Assembly (NCBI GenBank): GCA_041907665.1
Contig: JAYRGW010000009.1
Coordinates: 28,040-92,039 of the forward strand
DNA from: JAAYUD01 sp041907665
GTDB lineage: Bacteria > Bacteroidota > Bacteroidia > Bacteroidales > Bacteroidaceae
Length of the DNA stretch: 64,000 nucleotides
Reading direction: 5' to 3'
The translations under genes and the position numbers were made by a program. This document shows, in pieces, positions 56,975-64,000 of this stretch (position 1 is its first letter; the number at the start of each line of letters is the position of its first letter). Below the pieces are notes generated by a model, which was given only the letters and a program-made list of their open reading frames with translations, made no database searches and was not told the DNA's origin.

Positions 56975-58396
56975 CTACACCCCAATATTATGAACCATCC
57001 CTCTAAAGATAAAAACGTGAAAAGGAAACAGCATATACCAATATAGTCTTCCCCATAGCCCTAGTGGACGAAAGGTTGCTGTCTGCACAAGCTCATTATT
57101 CGAAGTGATTTTGAATTCGAGCCACGCTTCGCCGGGCAGTTTCATTTCAGCATAGAGCAATAATCGCTTTTGTTTTTTACTTGCCAATAAAACCCTCCAG
57201 AAATCAAGAGACTCACCCGCACTTATTTCAGTTTCATTTTTACGCCCGCGGCGTATGCCGATACCTCCTACCATTTTATCGGCAAACCCACGCAAATTCC
57301 AAAGCCAATCGGCATAATACCAACCATGTCTTCCTCCTATCTTCCAAATGTTTTGCAGAGTAAGTTCCGGATTTTCCAATTTCACGACTTGCATATTTCT
57401 CAGGCAACCCATGGTCGGCACGGTAATATGGGCATCTATCCCATCGTTCAACGTACGGCTTGATAGTGCATCAGTCCAACTCGATAAAACCCTGTTTTGA
57501 TCTATTTTATCAAAAGCCATCTTTATGGCTTCTTTGTAAGTGACGAGCTGTATGCCTAATAATTCATTTAACTTATTTGGTTTGCAGATGACTTCCACTT
57601 TCATGCTTTTTACCAGATTCTGAGCCAGTGAGAAATTGGTGGAAGTAACAAAATAAAGCCAATAGGACGAAAGTTTGGGTGTCATGACAGGGACAACAAA
57701 GATAGATCGTTTAAGTCCTCTGACTTGGGCAAACTGCAACAGCATATCTTTGAATGTTAATATATCAGGGCCTCCGATATCAAAACTCTGACGGTAAGTC
57801 TCTTTCAGTAAAGGAACGCGCGACAGTATTTGAATGACATTGCGTATTGCTATCGGCTGGCACTTGGTCTTGAGCCAACGGGGAGCAATCATTACAGGCA
57901 ACTTCTCGACCAGATCACGCATTATTTCGAAAGAAGCACTTCCTGAGCCTATAATAATACCTGCTCTCAATGTAGTCAACGGTATCTTACCTGCAAATAA
58001 AATGTCTTCTACGTTTTTTCTCGATTGCAAATGTTTTGATAAATGCTCGTCATTCACTATACCACTTAAGTAGATAATATGTTGGGCTTTCGTTTTTTCC
58101 AAGGCGCAGACAAAGTTATGAGCCGACTGCTTTTCCATTGATAAAAAATCGCCCGAAGGGGAAGCCATGGAATGGATCAGGTAATAAGCCGCATCAATGT
58201 CATCGGGTATAAGTGATAAAGTATCAGGCTTCAGAAAATCAACCTGGATAGCTTTTACCTGCTCTTGCCATTCCTCTGCAATATGGAACCGTTTAGTATC
58301 TCTTACACAACAAACGATGGTATGGCCTTGATCAACAAGCACAGCAAGGAGACGTTGAGCTATGTAACCGGTAGCACCCGTTAATAATATTTTCAT
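56975..58396 (-). CDS. SDR-family NAD(P)-binding protein with C-terminal DUF2867
   Basis: The start at 58396 gives 473 residues opening with the nucleotide-binding motif MKILLTGATGYIAQRLL; the longer ORF start at 58438 would run into the receptor gene. Residues 1 to about 300 are an atypical short-chain dehydrogenase (YYLIHSM near 90; PLTTLRAGIIIGSGSASFEIMRDLV near 150-175). Residues about 330-473 are DUF2867: GGRHGWYYADWLWNLRGFADKMVGGIGIRRGRK and ESLDFWRVLL. The family is associated with photolyase genes and quinone or lipid metabolism in other bacteria, but the reaction is unknown. It begins 19 bp after the truncated receptor gene, so the two probably formed an operon. Confidence 0.88.
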   Translation of the reverse strand: MKILLTGATGYIAQRLLAVLVDQGHTIVCCVRDTKRFHIAEEWQEQVKAIQVDFLKPDTLSLIPDDIDAAYYLIHSMASPSGDFLSMEKQSAHNFVCALEKTKAQHIIYLSGIVNDEHLSKHLQSRKNVEDILFAGKIPLTTLRAGIIIGSGSASFEIMRDLVEKLPVMIAPRWLKTKCQPIAIRNVIQILSRVPLLKETYRQSFDIGGPDILTFKDMLLQFAQVRGLKRSIFVVPVMTPKLSSYWLYFVTSTNFSLAQNLVKSMKVEVICKPNKLNELLGIQLVTYKEAIKMAFDKIDQNRVLSSWTDALSSRTLNDGIDAHITVPTMGCLRNMQVVKLENPELTLQNIWKIGGRHGWYYADWLWNLRGFADKMVGGIGIRRGRKNETEISAGESLDFWRVLLASKKQKRLLLYAEMKLPGEAWLEFKITSNNELVQTATFRPLGLWGRLYWYMLFPFHVFIFRGMVHNIGV

Positions 58397-58415
58397 AATC
58401 AAAAATTTATTAATC

Positions 58416-60644
58416 CTAAAATTCAACAGTAACTCCAATAGTTGGTATTATAGATGCACTCGAACGTTTCAGGCTTTTCATCTCATAATGTTGTTGGTCT
58501 ACAGGATCCTGTGGGTTTATGATATTCCCCGTACTCACAATTACATCCTGGTTTTTGAATGAACTGCGCGTCACGTTTTGCATATCTACATAAAGACCAA
58601 GCATATACTTTTTGAGATAAAAAGTTTTATCAACTCTCAGGTCGAGCTGGGTGTAAGAAGGGTTACGCAATGTATTGTATTGCGAATAGTCGAAATAAGG
58701 CTTTCCCGAAGCATTCCATGCAAGCACCAGCGATGATTTGTTTTGATCGTAAGGTGTAAACGGAGCACCACCGATCGACTTAACCTTGGCTCCGATACTC
58801 CAGTTGCGAGAGAGATAATAAGTTCCCGTAAGATTAAATATATACCCGTTATCCCATGCCGAAGACATATATTTGCCTCCTTTTTTTGCAAAAAGACTTT
58901 TGAACAAGGTAAACGAGGATAGAACATTCACTTTACGTGCGACAACCCATCTGCCCAATAACTCTATGCCATAACTTTTACCTTTGGCGTCCGATACCAG
59001 CAACTCATTACCAATCGTTCCATAATCGTCTCCCTTACTCATTAGCGGAATATTGTCTTGTACGGATAAGGGCATATTATAATAGTATTTATAAAATCCC
59101 TCTAAAGATATCTCGAAATTCTTTACCGACTGATAATTAAAGCCTGCCGATACCTGATCGACCCGCATATAATCCAATCCATTGTTTACAAGAGCTCCAT
59201 CCTTATCTTTGAACCCCATTGCCGTAAGAGGAGGAAGCTGAAAGTAACGCCCTATGTTTGCATTGATGTTCAGATTAGCAATAAGCCTGTACGATAAAGA
59301 CAGACGGGGTGAAAGCTGATTGAGCATTTGCTTGGTATGGCGAGAATAGGAAGCCCCATCAAGCCTTATACCCAAAGACGATTTGAATCTCTCATTTTTT
59401 GAAATATAATCGACATTAGAAAATACACCCCATTTTAAGAAATTGAGTTGCGTATTATATTGGAGAGAGGTCTTGCTATCATCGCTAAATAATACCTGAA
59501 AGCTATTATTGCTATATTGCACATAATCCGCATTTACTCCTGCATTGATTTTCCAGTTACCCAAGAGCGTAAGGTTCTCGAATCTCAGTTCCGATTTCTG
59601 TTCGGATGATCTATATTTCAACCTCAGCATCTCGGGATCATTATCAAGATTGTCCTGATATTTGGTATTGCGGTTATTCAGGTAACTATGGCTGAGAGCA
59701 AGCGTCTGTCTATGGCGTTTGTTGTAATGCTTATAAACTGTTCCCAGAGTGAATGTTTCCTGCTTTATAGTCGGTAGATAACCCAGTATATATTCAGCAT
59801 CTTCGGTCGTAGCTTTATTATTTAGCTTCATATCATCTATTGCACCAACACCTATAAATGTCAGCTCGTTGGTAGATGACAATTGGGTTTTCACTTTAAA
59901 CAACGCATCGTTGTATGTGGGCAGGAAAGGGAGCCCTATCAGGTCGAAAAGAAATTGGAGATAAGACCGCCTCACCGATACTGCATAAGTCGTTTTTTTA
60001 CCCAAAGGACCATCCGAACTTACAGATGCTTCGGATGCGCCTAAAGTTCCTTTGAAAGAATACTTCTCAGGGTTTCCATCGGCTAATTTAAAGCTTACTA
60101 CAGAACTTAATGCATCACTGCTATAGGAAGGGAAAGCCGCTGTATAAAAATTTACTTCTTTTATCAAATCAGCGTTTATAATACTCACAGGCCCTCCCGA
60201 AGCACCTTGCGTGCTAAAGTGATTAATATTGGGTATTTCTATTCCATCTAGAAAGAAAGAGTTTTCGGACGGTCCGCCGCCTCTTACAATCAAATCGTTC
60301 CGATAACCTACGGGAGAAAAAGCCACTCCCGGATAAGATTGTACTATACGCGATATATCACGGTTTGCACCGGGACTTTTTTCTATTTCTTGCGTATTTA
60401 TGACATGTAATCCCACAGGGCTTTCGATCGAACGTCTGAAAGGTAAAGAATAAACATTTACGTCAGCTAATTGATTGATATCCTCATCCAATTCGACGGT
60501 GATCTGCAAGTCTTTTACTGTTAATAAATATTCAGGAGTCTCCTCTGTCTTATATCCGACAAATGACACCTCAAGGGTATACGCTCCCGGCAGTAGGTTA
60601 TTGATAGCGAATCGTCCCTGTTCGTCTGTTTGCGTACCGTCCAT
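58416..60644 (-). pseudogene. TonB-dependent receptor, 5' end removed by a mobile element
   Basis: The 742 readable residues run from the middle of an N-terminal carboxypeptidase-like domain (DGTQTDEQGRFAINNLLPGAYTLEVSFVGYKTEE) through the plug (residues about 60-180; GVAFSPVGYRNDLIVRGGGPSENSFFLDGIEIPN) to the barrel end GVTVEF. There is no signal peptide and the upstream codons are unrelated (LRALFCG after an in-frame stop). A receptor cannot reach the outer membrane without it, so this is a 5'-truncated pseudogene; the break is near 60645-60665. It is not SusC-type and would have transported a small ligand such as a metal chelate or vitamin. The full-length gene would lie in the strain without the element. 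Confidence 0.85.
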
Positions 60645-60861
60645 ACCGCAAAATAAAGCTCTAAGTTAGTTACTGTCAACTACTTGGAGCTTTTTCTTTT
60701 TGGTTAGGGACGGAATAAGGGACGGTTTTCAATTTTGTATCAACTCATTGATTTATTGACATTTGACTTCTTTTTCTTCGTGATAAAATTTTGGAGATAT
60801 TTTTCTAATCACAGAAACTTTACTAATTTAGTCCATGAATTGAGAATTAAATCAAAATTAC
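60645..60861. other. Left end of the integrated element: hairpin and direct repeats
   Basis: A stem of 11 pairs (AAAGCTCTAAG at 60655-60665 with CTTGGAGCTTT at 60683-60693, one G-T) is followed by T-rich sequence and may be a terminator or recombination site. Two copies of AGGGACGG lie at 60706-60713 and 60718-60725, 12 bp apart, a spacing suited to integrase arm sites. The crossover base pairs cannot be fixed without the other end. Confidence 0.5.
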
Positions 60862-62055
60862 ATGAAACCATTTTCAGTAAGACCATGTATCAGAAGAGAC
60901 AAATTGCTTAAAGATGGCAAATATCCTATCTACCTATGGGTTAGAGTTATGGGCGAGGCAATAAGAGTACCTTCTGGTTACGAGATAGAAGAAAGCCTTT
61001 GGGATAACAAAGCTAAACTACCAAAGAAAAATCCACTCCGTACAGTTATTGGAAATATAAAGTCCGATTTAGAAACCTTCTTACTGACAGAGCAGGGAAT
61101 GGGTGGAGAACTATCTTTAAATCTTGTCAGAGACTACTTTGGAGGCAAGAAAAAGATTAAGCCCGAAAACGGCTCTTTCTACGATTACTATCTTGAATTT
61201 GTAGAGGATAAAAAAAGAGCAGGCAAAGATGACGATACTATCAGAATCTACAATAACACCTATGCAATGCTTAAAGAGTTTGCACCCAAACTAAAAATCT
61301 GCGATATTAATCTAAAGTTTATAGAAAAATTTGATGCCTTCCTTCGAGACGTAAAGAATAATCAAGACGGTGGCAGAGAGAATAAACACAAAAACATCCG
61401 TGCAGTTATTCTTGATATGATTCGTCACGATATAAATATCAAAAACCCATATGCAAATGATAAATTCAAAATGCCGAAAGCAAAAATAAGGGAAACTTAT
61501 CTTGAGTTGAATGAGCTGGTCGCAATGAGGAAACTCCTCCCTCAATTTGAAGCCTTTTCTCCCCGAAGAATGTCTATGCAAATGTTTCTCTTGGCTTGTT
61601 ATACGGGTTTGCGTATTTCAGACATTTTAGACCTCAAATGGTTGCATATCGACTGGGAAAATCAACGTATCAATAAAATACAAGTTAAGACCAAAGATTC
61701 GGTTACAATTGTTATAGAACCTTGGGCAAAGGCTATTTTATTGGAATTTAGTAATAGCAAAAAGAATATAGGAACGGATAAATCAGTATTCGAGAATGCA
61801 GTTACCTCTAATACGGTAAATCTCCATCTCAAAAAGTTTGCAAAGATGGCAGGGATAAAAAAGACACTTTCGTGTCATACATCAAGGCATACCTTCGTAA
61901 CACTTCAAATTTTAGCAGGCACTGACGTTCTAACCATGAAAGCCTTAGCTGGACATTCTAAGATAACCTCTACAATGGTTTATTTTAATGACTCTAAGAA
62001 GTTGGTAGATGACCACGCAAAAAAAACACAGCTATTCAAAAGCAAAAACGACTGA
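60862..62055 (+). CDS. Tyrosine recombinase (integrase) of a mobile element
   Basis: A 397-residue Bacteroidetes-type site-specific recombinase. An N-terminal arm-binding domain (about 1-100) precedes a SAM-like core-binding domain (about 105-205) and the catalytic domain (about 215-390). The catalytic residues are seen in order: Arg in YTGLRISDILDLKW near 252, Lys region KTKDSVT near 277, HxxR in SCHTSRHTFV near 341, and the second His and nucleophilic Tyr in LAGHSKITSTMVYF near 368-378. It sits 218 bp from the point where the receptor gene is cut and reads inward, the usual place for an integrase at an element end. Confidence 0.93.
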   Translation: MKPFSVRPCIRRDKLLKDGKYPIYLWVRVMGEAIRVPSGYEIEESLWDNKAKLPKKNPLRTVIGNIKSDLETFLLTEQGMGGELSLNLVRDYFGGKKKIKPENGSFYDYYLEFVEDKKRAGKDDDTIRIYNNTYAMLKEFAPKLKICDINLKFIEKFDAFLRDVKNNQDGGRENKHKNIRAVILDMIRHDINIKNPYANDKFKMPKAKIRETYLELNELVAMRKLLPQFEAFSPRRMSMQMFLLACYTGLRISDILDLKWLHIDWENQRINKIQVKTKDSVTIVIEPWAKAILLEFSNSKKNIGTDKSVFENAVTSNTVNLHLKKFAKMAGIKKTLSCHTSRHTFVTLQILAGTDVLTMKALAGHSKITSTMVYFNDSKKLVDDHAKKTQLFKSKND

Positions 62056-62145
62056 TAGGTAATTCCTTCAAAGTAATAAATTTGATTTCAAAATACGGCT
62101 CAACAAGTCGTGTTTTTTGTATCTTTACGACAAAATTAAAGTCAA

Positions 62146-62487
62146 ATGAAATCAAAAGAGTTGAAGCAATTATTTTCACGACAAAGAAAGCTAATGAAAG
62201 CTGCTCTTGTTATTAATGAAAAGCTTTCCGAAGTTCAGCAGGAAATTAACAACTTAATGCTTCGCCAAATTAGTTCCTCCACTCCAAAGGCTTCGAGCGA
62301 CAAAGATTTAATGACAGAAAAAGAGGTTTGCGACTGGATAGGTAAGTCCAAAGCTACCTTATACCGTATGCGCACTTATCACAAATTCCCCCATACTAAA
62401 ATACCTGGACAGAAAGCTATTATTTACAGTCGTAAAGCCATCGAATCCTATTTCAAAGAAAATGAGATTAAAGGATTGAAAATATGA
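62146..62487 (+). CDS. Small HTH protein, excisionase-like
   Basis: A 113-residue protein. Residues about 10-45 look like a coiled coil (LMKAALVINEKLSEVQQEINNLM). Residues about 60-105 are a winged-helix MerR/excisionase-type domain: LMTEKEVCDWIGKSKATLYRMRTYHKFPHTKIPGQKAIIYSRKAIESYF. Such proteins beside integrases often control excision, or act as regulators of the element. A TATCTTTA box just upstream (about 62117) may be its promoter. The next gene starts within its stop (ATGA), so the two are coupled. Confidence 0.75.
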   Translation: MKSKELKQLFSRQRKLMKAALVINEKLSEVQQEINNLMLRQISSSTPKASSDKDLMTEKEVCDWIGKSKATLYRMRTYHKFPHTKIPGQKAIIYSRKAIESYFKENEIKGLKI

Positions 62488-63548
62488 AATCTTTATTATT
62501 TGAAAGTTATTCAAACTACAATGAAGATGGAATCTTTTTTGTACTAAAATTCAAAGAACTCCATGAATTCAAACAAGCGGTTGGAGATTTGGATAAGAAG
62601 CCAATATCTTCCTATAAAAGAGAGAAGGCTGTAGTGAAATTTAATACATTTTGTAAATGGTTTCTGAAATATAGTAATGATTTGACAAAAGGTAAAAAGT
62701 TGTCCGTTGATAAAATAGCTGACATGGTATTCTCAACAGAAGATATGGGGATAACAAAATTCAAGCAGTTTTTATATAAAAGTTTATATTCAGCTACTAC
62801 ATATATTGAATATTTAGAGGGTGCAGTTACGAAAAAAAACGTATGCAAATTCAGACATACACTTACCGATGTTTTCATCGACTATGAATGGCTTATAATG
62901 AATATTGAATTATATTATAAAGAATTAGGTGACGATGGTGATGCAGTTCAACTATCAACAGGTAGCAGAAGAAATTTAAACACTACGGATATGCTTAATT
63001 CATTAATGCAGATTCATTATATTGAAACATTCGACAATATCACTGATATATATTTAAGAGATTTAAAACCCTTGATGATTTTCCAAATACGCCAGCTATT
63101 GGAATATTTAGGCAAAAATATAATTGGATACGACAAAATAGTTGATAATAAAGGAAATGAAATCAAAAAATTTACTCAAGCATCATGGGACTTTATAAAA
63201 AAAGAGAATGGGAAAAAATCATGGTTAATTACATTCCCTTGCCAACTAAGTAGCATTGATAAAGTCAATAATTGGGCTAATCGCTTTGTACATACAACAT
63301 ATTTCTACAACTGTTACGTGCGACATTTTGCAGTAACATTAATCAATGAATTATTCAAACCAACAAAAGATCATGTACAACTTTACTCAGGGAAACGTTC
63401 TTCATCTTTTCTTTTTGGAGATATTAGAATTCAATCATATGAAGCCTTGAAATTCGATTTTGAGCAATTTATAAAAAACAAAATGCCTGATGCTCAAATT
63501 GACTGGAATAATATTGACAACGTACACGCATATATTGAATCTCTATGA
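62484..63548 (+). CDS. Unrecognised 354-residue protein carried by the element
   Basis: The start overlaps the HTH gene stop by 4 bp, so they form one transcription unit. The product is soluble, rich in Lys, Asp, Tyr and Phe, with no signal peptide or membrane segment that I trust. Distinct stretches are SYKREKAVVKFNTFCKWFLKY near 35-55, GSRRNLNTTDMLNSLM near 155-170, and WANRFVHTTYFYNCYVRHFAVTLINELFKP near 260-290, a conserved-looking aromatic helix pair. I do not recognise a family; it is not obviously RteC, a transposase, or a known conjugation protein. Position behind an integrase suggests a regulator or cargo gene. Confidence 0.7.
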   Translation: MKSLLFESYSNYNEDGIFFVLKFKELHEFKQAVGDLDKKPISSYKREKAVVKFNTFCKWFLKYSNDLTKGKKLSVDKIADMVFSTEDMGITKFKQFLYKSLYSATTYIEYLEGAVTKKNVCKFRHTLTDVFIDYEWLIMNIELYYKELGDDGDAVQLSTGSRRNLNTTDMLNSLMQIHYIETFDNITDIYLRDLKPLMIFQIRQLLEYLGKNIIGYDKIVDNKGNEIKKFTQASWDFIKKENGKKSWLITFPCQLSSIDKVNNWANRFVHTTYFYNCYVRHFAVTLINELFKPTKDHVQLYSGKRSSSFLFGDIRIQSYEALKFDFEQFIKNKMPDAQIDWNNIDNVHAYIESL

Positions 63549-63755
63549 GTGTTTATTCCTTTGTATTCCAATCTTATTTTCGATTTACAGCATTTATTTA
63601 CTAAAAGCGAAGCCGAATATATCAGAAGGAATAAAGTCTTAAAATTAAGCATTTAAAAGATTGGGATGAAGAAATCAGCTTAAAAGTTTTCTACCACCCT
63701 TCTAAGACTTCGTTTCACTCAGCCTTAGAAATTATCCACACCCAATAAAATAAGA
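63549..63755 (+). pseudogene. Decayed coding sequence between the unknown gene and the IS
   Basis: Two short, protein-like stretches are visible in different frames: one (63549-63650) containing DLQHLFTKSEAEYIRRNKVL, and one (63651-63748) containing KDWDEEISLKVFYHPSKTSF. Neither has a proper start and stops lie between them. This could be a gene remnant damaged before or by the IS insertion. Low certainty. Confidence 0.3.
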
Positions 63756-64000
63756 GTAAGCCTCCGGTGAACTGCATCTTTTAGCATAACTTTAGTCATC
63801 ATATCTTTGCTCAAAACTAAAAATATTATGATGAGTAAAGAAGAAATAGCTTCCATTGTACTTTATTGCAAAAAAAACAATGTAAGCTTTAAAGACCGTT
63901 TAAAGGAATTGAGAATAGCTCCATGGCGTTTTTATGCTGCCAAAAGTAAATATTCAAAGGAAGTAAAGGATGAACTATTGGACATAGGTAACAAGGGTCG
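63756..64000 (+). mobile_element. Left end of an IS66-type insertion sequence (partial)
   Basis: The terminal repeat appears to start at 63756 with GTAAGCCTCCGGTGAACTGC, similar to the GTAAGCG-type ends of IS66 elements. A TATCTTTG box at 63802-63809 precedes tnpA. The element runs past the right edge of the window, so its right end and target duplication cannot be seen. Confidence 0.7.
63828..64000 (+). CDS. tnpA: IS66-type accessory protein TnpA, N-terminal part
   Basis: Only the first 57 residues are in the window, starting at ATG 63828 (a second ATG follows at once). They read as a small basic helix-turn-helix protein with KEEIASIVLYCKKNNVSFKD and LRIAPWRFYAAKSKYSKE, the pattern I know from the first gene of Bacteroides IS66 elements, where TnpA, TnpB and the TnpC transposase occur in that order. 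The identification rests on memory of that pattern and on the neighbouring terminal repeat. Confidence 0.65.
   Translation, partial: MMSKEEIASIVLYCKKNNVSFKDRLKELRIAPWRFYAAKSKYSKEVKDELLDIGNKG

Noticed and set aside
62484..63548. RteC-type regulator
   Set aside because: Position resembles that of RteC in conjugative elements, but the conserved C-terminal pattern I know for RteC is not visible.
1..64000. CRISPR arrays, tRNA and rRNA genes
   Set aside because: No regularly spaced direct repeats, cloverleaf-like sequences or rRNA motifs were found on reading through.

Overview
The window looks like a chromosome segment from a gut-type Bacteroidales bacterium, most likely Bacteroides or a close relative. 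The signs are two SusC/SusD pairs, a hybrid two-component regulator (HTCS), a fused MurF-alanine racemase, GSCFA and DUF5106-type proteins, promoters of the TTTG-N20-TAnnTTTG type and A/T-rich gene starts without strong Shine-Dalgarno sequences. I saw no tRNA, rRNA or CRISPR array.

Layout: (1) 1-3096 is housekeeping: the end of lipA, a membrane protein with a degenerate Nudix-like tail, and a fabI-RsmI-like methyltransferase pair. (2) 3440-32076 is a large pectin utilisation locus. It holds a GH28, a DUF4861 protein and a GH43; an unrelated HAD phosphatase; SusC, SusD and a DUF4957/DUF5123-type surface binding lipoprotein; a dicarboxylate symporter; a GH3; an HTCS; an alpha/beta hydrolase; a CE12-CE8 fusion whose CE8 half is frameshifted; the cupin KdgF; a second CE8; a GH105; and an ExuT-like hexuronate transporter. 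Together they would de-esterify and cut polygalacturonate, remove side chains (GH3 and GH43 suggest xylose), import oligomers through SusCD, cleave unsaturated uronates with GH105 and KdgF, and carry hexuronates across the inner membrane. No polysaccharide lyase is visible, although GH105 and KdgF handle lyase products. (3) 32414-41912 is a leftward housekeeping block: a Dna2-like nuclease-helicase, pncB, tatC, tatA, murF-alr and a GSCFA protein. (4) 42149-51938 is a second, compact PUL: SusC, SusD, glycerophosphodiester phosphodiesterase, DUF218 protein and GH92 mannosidase. A convergent unknown secreted protein follows. This mix suggests a phosphate-containing mannose glycan. (5) 54346-58396 holds a thioredoxin-fold lipoprotein, a photolyase and an SDR-DUF2867 protein. 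(6) From about 60650 to the right edge is a mobile element that has cut off the 5' end of a TonB-dependent receptor (58416-60644). It carries a tyrosine recombinase, a small HTH protein, an unrecognised 354-residue protein, decayed coding sequence and the left end of an IS66-type insertion sequence.

Structured non-coding DNA is also present: perfect-stem terminators, three adjacent hairpins at 8965-9033 with two sharing the same core, a tandem 11-bp repeat at 20208-20240, leader hairpins before the GH28 and first SusC genes, and a possible small RNA at 32283-32346.
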